The notes: generated from the sequence alone by a model not told the origin. 64,000 nucleotides of DNA from Streptomyces sp. NBC_00569 (GCF_036345255.1 NZ_CP107783.1:5750001-5814000); one strand, 5' to 3'; numbered from the stretch's first letter, positions 15,935 to 24,795 are shown. Made by a program: numbers and translations.

Positions 15935-16061
15935 CGGCCGCCCCTGAATTCTCCCGTTGCTCCCGCGTCCCCCCGCATGCTGCCTCAGGATAGGGGCGCG
16001 GCGTCCGGATGGCGCCCGTGCGTAGGCCTCCGGCCTGATCGTGGAATGGAGGCCCCGGCCA

Positions 16062-17309
16062 GTGACGACGAGTACCGGCACCAGACCGTACGCCGCCCTG
16101 AACCCGGCCCTGATCCGCTCCAGCCTTGCGGTGGTGGAGCGCCGCGCCGACTCGCTGACCAAGTACTTCTACGCCCATCTGTTCAAGCACAACCCCGGTG
16201 TACGGGCCATGTTCCCGGAGCGCATGGAGGAGCAGCGCGACCGCCTCTTCGCCGCGCTGACCACGGCGATCCTGAACCTGGAGGACACCGGCGCGCTCGT
16301 CGACCACCTGCGCACGCTCGGTTTCGACCACCGCAAGTTCGGGGTCCGCAACGAGCAGTACCCGGCTGTCGGGCGCAGCCTGATAGCGACCCTGAAGTAC
16401 TTCTCGGGCAGCGCCTGGACACCCAGGACGGAGGCCGCCTGGCGCGCGGCGTACGAACTCATCTCCAAGATCATGATCGCCGGAGCGGAGTCCGTGCCGG
16501 AGTCGGTACCGGCCTGGTGGAACGCGCAGGTGCTCCGCCACGAGCGCCGCGCCGAGGACATCGCCGTCCTCACCGTGCGCCCGGACCGGCCGTATCCCTT
16601 CGTTCCGGGCCAGTACGCGACGCTGACGGCCCCCGAGGCGCCGCAGGTCTGGCGCCCGTACTCGATCGCGAACGCCCCGCGCGCCGACGGCACCCTCGAC
16701 TTCCACATACGCCGTGTCGAGGGCGGCCTCCTGAGCAGCGCCCTGGTCGACGAGGTCGCCCCGGGAGGCACCGTCCGCCTCGGCCCGCCGCTGGGCACGA
16801 CGACGCTCCCGAAGGCCCCGGAGGGGGAGCTGCTCTTCGTCGCCGGGGGGACGGGCTGGGCGCAGATCAAGGCGCTGATCGAGGAGTTCGCCGTCCGGCG
16901 CGGCTCCGCGACCGCCACGCTGCTCGTCGGCGCCCGCACGGAGGACGACGTGTACGACCTCGGCGTCCTGGAACTCCTCGGCGGCGCGCACCCGTGGCTG
17001 CGCCTGGTCGGCGCGCTGCCCGCGCGCGACCGCCTCGACGCGGACGCGGCGCTCCTGCGGGAACTGACGCGTTACGCCACCGCGCAGAGCATGCGCCGCG
17101 CGCCCGCCGAGTGGCCGCACGTGTACGTCAGCGGCCCCCCGGCCATGGTCGAGACGGTGGAGACCCAACTGGCCATGCTGCACCGCGTACCGCCCGACCG
17201 CGTCCACCACGACCCGGCGGCCCACCACGGCACGGACGAGCGCCCGGAGACGGCGGCGGAGTGGTTCCTGGTGAAGCGTCAGGTTCCCTGGATCCGGCCC
17301 CGCCCGTGA
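16062..17309 (+). CDS. Flavohemoglobin-type globin/oxidoreductase (NO dioxygenase-like)
   Basis: About 415 aa. The N-terminal globin keeps the haem-pocket residues: Tyr in FYAHLF (37), Gln in MEEQRD (58) and proximal His in DHRKFG (90). The C-terminal reductase has the FAD motif RPYSIAN, the NAD site GGTGWAQI and a terminal YVSGPPAMVE. Flavohemoglobins turn NO into nitrate with NAD(P)H and O2. GTG 16062 is preferred because GGAGG (16044-16048) is 9-13 bases ahead; an in-frame ATG at 16041 would overlap that site. It is divergent from the PknG-like kinase with 127 bases between starts. The final ~20 residues after the reductase are a short extension. Confidence 0.92.
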   Translation: MTTSTGTRPYAALNPALIRSSLAVVERRADSLTKYFYAHLFKHNPGVRAMFPERMEEQRDRLFAALTTAILNLEDTGALVDHLRTLGFDHRKFGVRNEQYPAVGRSLIATLKYFSGSAWTPRTEAAWRAAYELISKIMIAGAESVPESVPAWWNAQVLRHERRAEDIAVLTVRPDRPYPFVPGQYATLTAPEAPQVWRPYSIANAPRADGTLDFHIRRVEGGLLSSALVDEVAPGGTVRLGPPLGTTTLPKAPEGELLFVAGGTGWAQIKALIEEFAVRRGSATATLLVGARTEDDVYDLGVLELLGGAHPWLRLVGALPARDRLDADAALLRELTRYATAQSMRRAPAEWPHVYVSGPPAMVETVETQLAMLHRVPPDRVHHDPAAHHGTDERPETAAEWFLVKRQVPWIRPRP

Positions 17310-17365
17310 CGGCCCCGGCGGTGACGGCCCCGCCCGTGACGGTTCCGGCGTGACCGGACCGGCCG

Positions 17366-18493
17366 TCAGAGGCAGTGGACGGGGATGCGCTGGACGAGGT
17401 TGTTGGCGAAGCCGCCGCGGTTCCACGGCTGGGTGAGCGGCTGGGTGCGGCCGGTGGCGTCGGTGGCGCGGGCGCCGAGGACGTGGGTGCCGGGCACGGC
17501 GGTCCACGGGGCGTGCCAGTGACGCCAGGCCGCCGTGTGCCCGTCCGCCGGGTCGAGCGTGGCGTCGCTCCACGTGGCGCCGTCGTCCGTGGTCACGTCG
17601 ACCCTGGTCACGGGTCCGTGCCCGGACCAGGCCCGGCCCTCCAGGAGTACGGGCCCGGGGCGGACGACGCGGGCCCGCGACATGAAGTCGGGGAACCCGG
17701 GCGGGATCATCAGGGCGCGCGGCAGGATCCGGGTGACGGGCTCGCCGGGATCGTCGGCGGCCCAGCGGAAGCGGTAGGCGACGGCCTGCTGGAACCCGTC
17801 GAAGGGGGTGTCGACGAGCGTGATCCCGCGCAGCCACTTCACCTGCGCCATGCCGTACCAGCCGGGGACGACGAGTCGCAGCGGGTAGCCGTGCTGCGGG
17901 GGCAGGGGCGCGCCGTTCATCGCGTACGCGACGAGGACGTCACCCGCGGCCACCGCGACGGGCAGGCTGCGCCGGTAGTCCTGCTCGACGCCGCGCTCGA
18001 CCCCGTGGTCGGCGCCGGTGAAGACGGCCTCGACGGCGCCGTCGTCCACCCCGGCCTCGTCGAGGAGTACGCGCAGCGGAACGCCGGTCCAGTCCGCGGT
18101 GCCGACCGCCTCGACCAGCCAGGGCTGGCTGACCGGCCGGGGCGTGAGCAGGGCGCGCCCGTTGCCCGCGCACTCCAGCGTGACGCGGCGGGTGACGGCG
18201 GGCAGAGACCGCAGGGTCGCCAGGTCGAGGGTCAGCGGCGTCCTGACCAGGCCGTCGACCGCGAGCCGCCAGTCGCCGGCGCTCGCGTCCGGGATGTCGT
18301 AGTGGACGAGGACGTAGTGCAGGCCGGGCGGGGAGACGTCGTAGCGGAGGGCTTCGAGGGGGAGGCCGTGATTACGCGCGGCGAGCGCGAGTTCATCGGG
18401 GGTGATGCCCTCGCCGGGGGTGGCGAGCCGGCCGGGGCGACTGATGCCGCCGAGACCGTCAGGTCCGTGCATGGCGTGGTCCGCTCCGTCCAT
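17366..18493 (-). CDS. Sulfite oxidase-like molybdopterin-dependent oxidoreductase
   Basis: 375 aa. It contains the oxidoreductase molybdopterin-binding domain (residues ~45-245) with the molybdenum ligand Cys108 in LECAGNGR, and the C-terminal Mo-cofactor dimerisation domain (~255-372) with WSGHGPVTRVDVTTDDG. No haem domain and no Tat signal, so it is probably cytoplasmic. The reaction would be two-electron oxidation of sulfite or reduction of an oxidised sulfur compound. Moco biosynthesis genes are at 59-61 kb. Divergent from the BBE flavoprotein; both may share the 18494-18699 control region. Confidence 0.93.
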   Translation of the reverse strand: MDGADHAMHGPDGLGGISRPGRLATPGEGITPDELALAARNHGLPLEALRYDVSPPGLHYVLVHYDIPDASAGDWRLAVDGLVRTPLTLDLATLRSLPAVTRRVTLECAGNGRALLTPRPVSQPWLVEAVGTADWTGVPLRVLLDEAGVDDGAVEAVFTGADHGVERGVEQDYRRSLPVAVAAGDVLVAYAMNGAPLPPQHGYPLRLVVPGWYGMAQVKWLRGITLVDTPFDGFQQAVAYRFRWAADDPGEPVTRILPRALMIPPGFPDFMSRARVVRPGPVLLEGRAWSGHGPVTRVDVTTDDGATWSDATLDPADGHTAAWRHWHAPWTAVPGTHVLGARATDATGRTQPLTQPWNRGGFANNLVQRIPVHCL

Positions 18494-18699
18494 GTCTTCA
18501 TGGTGCTCCGCGATTGCGGGGCCTGCCGGGCGGGCGGATCCTGGAAGTGTCGGCCGGCGCTCGATGAGGTGTGTCGGTGGCTGACGGGGGTGCCCGTACG
18601 CCGGCGTACGAACCGCTCACCGACGCCCGCCGAGAGGCGGGAGGACGGGACGGGGGGACAGCGGTCCGCCCAGCGATGCGTCCCGTCGAGGAGAGCGCC

Positions 18700-20145
18700 A
18701 TGAACGAGACCGACACCGGTACCACTGCCACGGACCCGACCGCCACGGACCCCGCCGCCGCGGACGTCGTCGGCTTGATGCGAACCGAGCTGCGTGGCCC
18801 GGTCATTGCGCAGGGCGACCCGGAGTACGACGAGGCGCGCAAGATCTACAACGGGATGATCGACCGGCAGCCGACCGCGATGGTGCGCTGCTCGGACGCG
18901 GCGGACGTCATGGCGGCGGTCGACTTCATCCGCGACCACGGACTGGAACTCGCCGTCCGCGGCGGCGGCCACAGCGGCGGCGGCCTGTGCCTCGTCGACG
19001 ACGCGATCACGATCGACCTGTCACCGATGCGCTGGGTGCGCGTGGACCCCGCGCAGAAGACGGCGTGGGTGGGCGGCGGCAGCCGACAGCGCGACCTGGA
19101 CCACGCGGCGCACGCGTTCGGCCTGGCGATTCCCGCCGGAATCGTGTCGACGACCGGTCTCGGCGGCCTGACCCTCGGCGGCGGCCACGGCTATCTGACG
19201 CGCAAGTACGGCCTGACGATCGACAGCCTCCTCAGCGTGGACATGGTCCTCGCGGACGGCAGCTTCGTCACGGCGAGCGAGACCGAACACTCTGACCTGT
19301 TCTGGGCGTTGCGGGGCGGCGGCGGCAACTTCGGCATCGTCACCGCGTTCGAGTTCCAGTTGCATCCGGTGCACACGGTGGGCGTCGCGCTGACACTGTG
19401 GCCGGTCGAGAAGACGCGTGAAGTCCTGGAGTGGTACCGGGAGTTCCTGCCGCAGGCACCCGAGGACCTGAACGGCTTCTTCGCCGCGATGACCGTGCCG
19501 CCGGGACCGCCCTTCCCCGAGGAGATCCACGGCAAGAAGATGTGCGGGGTGGTGTGGTGCTGGACGGGAGACCTGGCCCGCACGGACGAGGCGATCGCGG
19601 CGGTGGCGGAAGCGGGCCCGCCCGCCTTCCGGTTCACGGCACCGATGCCGTACCCGGCGCTGCAGACCATGTTCGACGAGCTGCTCCCCAAGGGCCTGCA
19701 GTGGTACTGGCGCGGTGACTTCTTCGACCGCATCACGGACGAGGCGATCGACGTACACGCCAAGTTCGCCGAGAACCTCCCCACCGCGCTGTCGACGATG
19801 CACCTCTACCCGGTGAACGCGGCGGCGGCCCGGGTCTCCGAGGACGCGACGGCCTGGGGCTACCGGGACGCGGTCTGGTCGGGCGTCATCGCGGGCATCG
19901 ACCCGGACCCGGCGAACGCGGACGCGGTCAAGGAGTGGGCGAGGGCGTACTGGCACGACCTGCACCCGTACTCGATGGGCGGCGCCTACGTGAACTTCAT
20001 CGGCGAGGACGAGTACCGGGACCGCGTCCAGGCGACGTACCGGCACAACTACGACCGGCTGGCGGAGGTCAAGCGGAAGTACGACCCGAACAACCTGTTC
20101 CACGCCAACCAGAACATCGAACCGGCGGTGGGGGCGGCCGCGTAG
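18700..20145 (+). CDS. FAD-binding oxidoreductase, BBE (berberine bridge enzyme-like) family
   Basis: 481 aa from ATG 18700 (GAGGAG just upstream; open frame before it is not family-like). It has the PCMH FAD domain with RGGGHSGGG (His ~91 is the usual covalent FAD attachment residue), then GLGGLTLGGGHGYL, where the second covalent Cys of some BBEs is absent. The BBE C-terminal segment KYDPNNLFHANQNI is intact. Such enzymes oxidise alcohols, sugars or secondary-metabolite intermediates using O2. No signal peptide, so cytoplasmic. Substrate unknown. Divergent from the sulfite-oxidase-like gene. Confidence 0.94.
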   Translation: MNETDTGTTATDPTATDPAAADVVGLMRTELRGPVIAQGDPEYDEARKIYNGMIDRQPTAMVRCSDAADVMAAVDFIRDHGLELAVRGGGHSGGGLCLVDDAITIDLSPMRWVRVDPAQKTAWVGGGSRQRDLDHAAHAFGLAIPAGIVSTTGLGGLTLGGGHGYLTRKYGLTIDSLLSVDMVLADGSFVTASETEHSDLFWALRGGGGNFGIVTAFEFQLHPVHTVGVALTLWPVEKTREVLEWYREFLPQAPEDLNGFFAAMTVPPGPPFPEEIHGKKMCGVVWCWTGDLARTDEAIAAVAEAGPPAFRFTAPMPYPALQTMFDELLPKGLQWYWRGDFFDRITDEAIDVHAKFAENLPTALSTMHLYPVNAAAARVSEDATAWGYRDAVWSGVIAGIDPDPANADAVKEWARAYWHDLHPYSMGGAYVNFIGEDEYRDRVQATYRHNYDRLAEVKRKYDPNNLFHANQNIEPAVGAAA

Positions 20146-20682
20146 GAGCCTGGGACCGCGGGTTCGGCGACCGGACGGGTCACCGTCGGCCGGATCCTCC
20201 GGTGTGCTCCGCACGCCCACCGGGCAGGTCGAGCACGGCCTGGAACTCCCGCCTTGCCTCCCGCAGGCGGCCCGGTCCCGGCGGGCAGCGGTGACCGTAT
20301 CCGGTCGGCGTCCAGGGCGTCGTCGAGGACGAGGAGCGGCAGCGGGCTGGTCGCCGCACGCCGGACGGCGGTGAGCTCGTCGAGGTCGCCGGGCGGCTCA
20401 CCGGTGGCCGCGCGCATGCGAAGGGCCGCGCCAGGCGCGCACCGGCCCGAGCCCGGTGAGCCGGACCGCCCGACGAGAGCCGTCGCGCACTCGCAGCCTC
20501 CGCTCCACGCTCGCCGAGCACCCGGTCCGCGCATCATCAGAATTTCACTGGCATTGCAGCGTGTGCCGCGATGGTGTGCAAGTGCCCGTCGACCCCCGGG
20601 AGTTCATCGGCGGCCGGGGCGCGCTGGACCGGCGGCGGCCGCGGACGGGGAACGGCCGCCGCCCCTGCGGAAGGAGCAGAAC
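20146..20682. other. Degraded intergenic stretch
   Basis: 537 bases between the BBE gene and the 98-aa gene. The minus strand holds fragments of an NB-ARC-type ATPase in two frames (see 20180-20430). The right end, about 20535-20670, has no recognisable content beyond an upstream region for the next gene. Confidence 0.4.
20180..20430 (-). pseudogene. Relic of an AfsR/NB-ARC-type regulator (Walker B region)
   Basis: One minus-strand frame reads GDLDELTAVRRAATSPLPLL followed by VLDDALDADRIRSPLPAG, which matches the Walker B neighbourhood of NB-ARC ATPases in AfsR/SARP-type regulators (LLVLDDA…QVRPLLPG). After a frame change the text continues LREARREFQAVLDLPGGR and stops. No intact Walker A or DNA-binding part is present. 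I read it as a frameshifted remnant; coordinates are approximate. Confidence 0.35.
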
Positions 20683-20979
20683 GTGCAAGCAGCGAGCAGC
20701 CCTGTGGAGCGCATGCTGAAAGGACGCGGACTCTTCCTCAGCGTGGAGCGGAGCGACGCCGCCGAGGTGGTGTACGTCTGCGTGGACGACGGCCTTCCCG
20801 GCGGCTACCCGGTCGGCTACGTCATCTCGTCCCGCACGGGAACCTGGAGCGCCTACGCACGGGTCCGCCCCGGCCGGATCTTCGCCACGGACGAGATCTC
20901 CTCGGGCCTGGAGAGCGTCGACGAAGCGGTACGCGCGGTGGTCGCCCACGCCCGCTACGACGACGTCCTGACCGCGTGA
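20683..20979 (+). CDS. Small conserved-looking protein of unknown function
   Basis: 98 aa from GTG 20683, with AAGGAG 7 bases ahead. Soluble, mixed alpha/beta, with a hydrophobic core strand VVYVCVDDG and a C-terminal helix ESVDEAVRAVVAHARYDDVL. Codon use is typical of the host. No family recognised. It is convergent with the frameshifted acetyltransferase 16 bases away. Confidence 0.65.
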   Translation: MQAASSPVERMLKGRGLFLSVERSDAAEVVYVCVDDGLPGGYPVGYVISSRTGTWSAYARVRPGRIFATDEISSGLESVDEAVRAVVAHARYDDVLTA

Positions 20980-20995
20980 AGCAGGGGGAACCGCC

Positions 20996-21543
20996 TCACT
21001 CCCGATGACCGGGGGCGAACTCCCGCCCCAGCATCCCCAGCAGAACGAGAGCGTGAGGGCGGCCGCCGCGGAACACGTGACCGTGCAGCCGCCCCTCCTC
21101 GACGAACCCGAGCCGGCGCTGAAAGGCGAGCGAGGCCTCGTTGTGCGCGAAGACGCGTGCCTCGCACTTGTGGAGGCGCCGCTCGTCGAACATGTGGCGC
21201 AGCAGCATCACGACGGCCTCGGCCGCGTACCCCTCGCGCCGGTGACCGGCCCCGATGGTCACGCCGCACTCGAAGACTCCGGCACGCGGATCGGCACGGT
21301 GCACCCCGACGGACCCGACGGCATCCCCGGTGCGCGCCTCCTCGACGACAAGCCGAAAACGGTCTCCGTCCCCGGCCGCCCCGGCCTCTTCACCGGCCCA
21401 GGCCCGAAGCCGCTCACCGGACCGGGGAACCCGCACGAGATCCGCCAGCGACTCCTCTTCCTCGGCGAACCGCATGAACGCCCCCAGTCCCCCGCCTCGA
21501 CCCCACGCAGTCGAACGCGCTCGCCAACCCAGAGGGCACCCAC
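20996..21543 (-). pseudogene. GNAT N-acetyltransferase, frameshifted near its start
   Basis: The body (from MRFAEEEESLADLVRVP to the stop) is a RimJ/L-type GNAT domain with the acetyl-CoA loop VTIGAGHRREGYAAEA and NEASLAFQRRLGFVEEG. The expected N-terminal strand, VGERVRLRGVEAGDW, lies in a different frame starting at GTG 21543. The two join at a G-run (minus strand; C-run 21481-21485 on the plus strand) that seems one base short: with six Gs it would read GDWGAFMRFAEEEE. Either a real inactivating frameshift or a homopolymer error. An internal ATG could make a product, but without the first strand. Confidence 0.7.
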
Positions 21544-21794
21544 AGGGTTCTTCGATCAAGAGGGGTGACTGCCGTCCAGCGCTCTGGGGACGGGGCCCGG
21601 GCGGACGTCCGGGGGTCCCTGACGAAGGCGCGGCGACGGTCGTGGCGGGGCGTCGGCGATGGCCGACTTCTGCCGATCCCCCCTTGGGCGGATGGCTGCC
21701 TGCCCCGCCAGGAGCCGTTTCGCGGGATGACAGCGCGCGGCACCCCGGTGACGTACATACGGATCGGCAGAAGCCGGCCACATGGGCCCGACCG

Positions 21795-22643
21795 CTACAG
21801 CCGATCGGCGAGGAAGCCGCCCACCGCCGCCCGGAAGCCGTCCGGTGCCTCGACCCACGGAAGATGCCCAGCGCCCTGCAACACCTCCCGCGACACCCGA
21901 GGCAGGGCCCGCTCCAGCGAGTCCACGGCCCGGCGCGGCCGGATGTCCTCCGCCCCGTCCACGATCAGCGTCGGGACCTCAAGCCCTTCGCATGCCGCGC
22001 GCAGAGCTGTCGTGCCCCAAGTGCGCTTACCCTCGGCGTTGATGGTGGCGTTGCACTCGAAGTTCACGCCGAGCCAGGGCGTGGCCATGCGCTCGGCGTG
22101 CTCGACCGCCCGCTCCCGTTCGCTGAAGTCCGCCGACCACTGCAGCACCGAGTACTCACGGTCTTCCGCGTCGGAACGCTCTCCCCTGCCCTTCAAGGCT
22201 TCCCAACGACCCAGGTGGGAGCCGAGGTTGGCGCGCAGGTTCTGCTTGTACGCTGCGTGCCAGGTGGAGTCCTGATCGATCCCGGTGCCGGACACGTAGA
22301 CCAGCTTGCTCACGCGGCCGGGATGCTCCAGTGCGTACTGCAATGCCAGTTGGGCGCCCCACGAGTGACCCAGCAGCGCCATCCGCGCCAGACCGAAATG
22401 CCGGCGGACGGCATCGAGGTCGGCCACGGACCGAGCCATCGCATACGGCCCACGCCGCTCCGACCGGCCGCATCCCCGCTGATCCCAGCGGTGGACAGTG
22501 ACCTTGTCCGACAGCAGCGCGGCCACATCCCCAAGGGTGTCCCACAGCCCGGGCCCACCATGGCAGAACACCACGGGGCCGCCCGCCCCGCTCCGGACCG
22601 CCCAGAGCCGGATGCCGTCCTCCGTCAACACCGTCTCGTCCAT
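21795..22643 (-). CDS. Alpha/beta-fold hydrolase (S33, proline iminopeptidase-like)
   Basis: 282 aa from ATG 22643 (MDETVLTEDGIRLW); upstream open frame to 22904 is Arg/Pro-rich and not homologous-looking. Motifs: HGGPG oxyanion region (residues ~28-32), WDQRGCGRS (53-61), nucleophile elbow GHSWG (Ser94), acid in VDGAED and final His in GAGHLPW. The HGGPG plus DQRGCGRS combination is typical of prolyl aminopeptidase-like hydrolases, but several esterases share it. Cytoplasmic. Both neighbours look damaged, yet this gene appears intact. Confidence 0.9.
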   Translation of the reverse strand: MDETVLTEDGIRLWAVRSGAGGPVVFCHGGPGLWDTLGDVAALLSDKVTVHRWDQRGCGRSERRGPYAMARSVADLDAVRRHFGLARMALLGHSWGAQLALQYALEHPGRVSKLVYVSGTGIDQDSTWHAAYKQNLRANLGSHLGRWEALKGRGERSDAEDREYSVLQWSADFSERERAVEHAERMATPWLGVNFECNATINAEGKRTWGTTALRAACEGLEVPTLIVDGAEDIRPRRAVDSLERALPRVSREVLQGAGHLPWVEAPDGFRAAVGGFLADRL

Positions 22644-23009
22644 GCCGGTGAGTCTGGCGGGTCTGAGGGGTGCCCGCGCAAGAATCCGAGGCAGGCGACG
22701 GCGCAGCCCGCCGGCGTACCTCGGCGTCGACCGCCCGGCGGGCAGCCGATCACCCCCGACCAGCGGCCGGCTGCCCGAAGCGCCCCTTTGAGTCGCCCAC
22801 CACCGCGCCCCCACGTGCGCCACTGAGACCCTGCCCAACACGACGAGCCGTTCGGCGACGAGCCCGAAGAGCTTCGGCAGCCTGAGCCTCGGCCGATCAT
22901 CCATTGAGGTTCAGTTTCGGCCGCTGATGTTCGCGCTTGTCGGTGTCAGCCGCTGATGTCGACCGCCCCGTACGGCACGTTCAGGCGCGTCGCGTTCTCG
23001 TTCGCCCTG
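22644..23009. other. Intergenic region, no gene seen
   Basis: 366 bases upstream of the hydrolase. Open frames here have implausible composition. GCCGCTGATGT occurs twice about 30 bases apart (22920s and 22950s); otherwise nothing clear. Confidence 0.4.
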
Positions 23010-24065
23010 TCACAGGGCGAACCGCTCGGGTCTGAAGTCCGCGAGCATCCCGTCTCTCTCTCCGCTGAGGATCTCCGAAGCAAGCAGACGGCCGATTACC
23101 GGTCCGAGTGTGATGCCGCTGTGGGAGACGGCTTCGTAGTAGCCCGGCACTGACGGCACTGCTCCCACTGAGGGGAATCCGTCGGCTGGGATCGGTCGGT
23201 TGGCCACACGTGTCTGTGTGATGTGACCGCTGCCGAGATCGGGAACGACCTGACGGGCCGATTCGTGGAGCAAACCTGCGAGTTCCGAGGGATCTTCGCC
23301 GGTGTCGATGAGTGCGTCGATCTCGCGGCTGTGGAGGACCACCGAAGAGTTCCCGTCAGGACGGATCTCGATGTGAGGAGCGTGCATGGCCCGGCGAACC
23401 GGAACCTGAGCGCAGCCGATCCGCGTGACGATGCCGGGCTCCCGGCGCATCGGCAATTGCCGCGAGACGAGCCCGGCCACGTCGGCAGCGTCAGGGCCCG
23501 CCGCGTTCACGACGATCTCGACATCGAGACGGCTCCCGTCGGACAGAGCAACTGACCGGATGCTCCCGTCGGCACCGGTGCCGATGTCGCGGACTGTGGT
23601 GCCGAATCGGTGCTCGGCGCCGGAGGCGACGGCCTTGCTCACCAAGCGCCTGACAAGATGACGTCCGTGCACCCAGGCTTCATCGGGGTAGAACACGACG
23701 GGAATGTCGTCGGGCAGTGTGAGAGCGGGTTCGAGACGGCGACGCACCTCGGCTCCTGTGCACACCTCGACCTGATAGTCCCAGCTCGTCAGGAGCTCCG
23801 CTGCTCTCAGTAGCTTTTCCTCTGCCGCTGGATCGGCTGCCCACCGTAGGTGGCCGTCCGGATACCACCAGGAGTCCGGCCCAATGGTCCCGGCGAGTTC
23901 GCGGTGTGCTTCCATGCCCGCGACGTTCAGGTCGAAGTAGGACTTGCGCGCCGTCTTGTTGCTGGCATTGGCCCATGAGAAGGACCAGTTGGTCACACCT
24001 TCACCTGGCTGGCCTGCGTCGATGAAGACCACTTTGATGCCGCGCCGGGACAGGTTCCATCCCAC
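23010..24065 (-). pseudogene. FAD-dependent D-amino-acid oxidase-like (DAO) gene with a broken 5' end
   Basis: 351 codons from GTG 24065. DAO-family features: WSFSWANASNK near the flavin, VVNAAGPDAADVAGL (about residues 190-205), and the C-terminal ANRPIPADGFPSVG … SHSGITLGPVIGRLL. The Rossmann sequence VAVVGVGVLGAS is present just upstream in the same frame, but that frame hits TGA before any start codon, so the FAD-binding glycines would be missing from the product. Removing one C from the CCC run upstream would link GTG-AAG-CCT to this frame. I therefore favour a 5' frameshift. Composition is less GC-biased than neighbours, and it borders an integrase relic, which suggests acquired DNA. 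Confidence 0.65.
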
Positions 24066-24193
24066 GCTGGCTCCAAGGACGCCTACTCCGACGACGGCAA
24101 CACGTTCAGGGCTTCACGCACGCCCCCTTCCCCCTCCCAGATCGCAGCAACCCGCCATCTACCCCTGCTCCCGTCCCGTCCGCCGTCGCCCCA

Positions 24194-24349
24194 TCCGGGG
24201 CGAGCCTGCGGGAGCTGATGACGAGGATGGGCCACAGCACTTCGCGCGCCGCGCTGATCTGTCAGCACATGGTCAGCGGACGTGATCGGGAAATTGCCGA
24301 CCGGCTTGGATCGATGATCCGCAAGGCACGAGGTGACACGGACTCGTAG
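24194..24349 (+). pseudogene. C-terminal relic of a tyrosine-recombinase (phage-type integrase)
   Basis: 51 codons ending at TAG 24347-24349 read SGASLRELMTRMGHSTS, then AALICQHMVSGRDREIADRL and a charged tail. LMTRMGHSTSRAAL-x-x-x-QH is the box II region of actinobacterial tyrosine integrases, where the final Tyr of -YQH is the nucleophile; here it is Cys (ICQH), so the residue is lost. The N-terminal part is missing. It ends 79 bases from the 3' end of tRNA-Arg, the usual place for an integrase of a tRNA-targeting element. Confidence 0.75.
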
Positions 24350-24378
24350 CGCACGTTGTGGCACGGCCGCGATCATGA

Positions 24379-24423
24379 CGAAGGGCCCGTTCGAGAGGAT
24401 CAAGCCTCCGAACCGGCCCTTCG
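24379..24423. terminator. Hairpin between integrase relic and tRNA-Arg
   Basis: Arms 24379-24393 and 24409-24423 pair over 15 bp with one mismatch (CGAAGGGCC… / …GGCCCTTCG) and a 15-base loop. It lies just beyond the 3' end of the minus-strand tRNA and probably terminates it. Confidence 0.6.
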
Positions 24424-24428
24424 GTCTG

Positions 24429-24501
24429 TGCCCCCGGCAGGATTCGAACCTGCGACACCCGCTTTAGGAGAGCGGTGCTCTATCCCCTGAGCTACGAAGG
24501 C
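24429..24501 (-). tRNA. tRNA-Arg (anticodon CCU)
   Basis: A 73-nt cloverleaf on the minus strand: acceptor GCCTTCG pairing with CGGGGGC, D-arm GCTC…GAGC, anticodon loop CTCCTAA giving CCU for AGG codons, T-arm around GGTTCGAATCC, discriminator A, no encoded CCA. A tyrosine-integrase relic lies beside its 3' end, so this tRNA was probably an attachment site. I found no second copy of its 3' end in the window. Confidence 0.95.
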
Positions 24502-24670
24502 GTGCGACCACTGACAGGGTAGCGGATGCGATCGCCGGGGCTCGCTTGTGTTTCGCGGTCCGGGCCGAGGAAGGTTCCGGGGCGCGGCGAGGTGGCCGAT
24601 GCAGGAGGTCTCGCGGAAATCTCGGGATCCCCCTGTGGCACGCGTCACCGGCGACGTAGCGTCCGTACCG

Positions 24671-24772
24671 TCTGTAGATCGGGAACGTCTGCAGATCGTG
24701 AACGTGTGCGGATCGGGAACGTCTGCAGATCGTGAACGCCTGTGGGACGTGACCGCCCGTAGATCGTGTCCG
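24671..24772 (+). repeat. Six 17-bp tandem repeats upstream of the acyl-CoA synthetase
   Basis: Six consecutive 17-base units, the first four near-identical (TCTGCAGATCGTGAACG and TCTGTAGATCGGGAACG types alternating), the last two diverged. The array ends 23 bases before the start codon at 24796. No open frame exploits it. The regular 17-base phasing so close to a start suggests protein binding sites or simple expansion. Confidence 0.85.
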
Positions 24773-24795
24773 GCCAGTTGGAAGGGGCCTTGTCC

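Noticed and set aside
16041..16061. Start of the flavohemoglobin at ATG 16041
   Set aside because: This ATG lies inside the GGAATGGAGG ribosome-binding stretch; GTG 16062 has correct spacing.
13917..17837. A 1300-residue minus-strand open frame across the kinase and flavohemoglobin
   Set aside because: Arg/Pro/Ala-rich composition and overlap with four well supported genes mark it as a high-GC shadow.
22644..22904. N-terminal extension of the alpha/beta hydrolase
   Set aside because: Arg/Pro-rich and unlike the family; the domain starts at ATG 22643.
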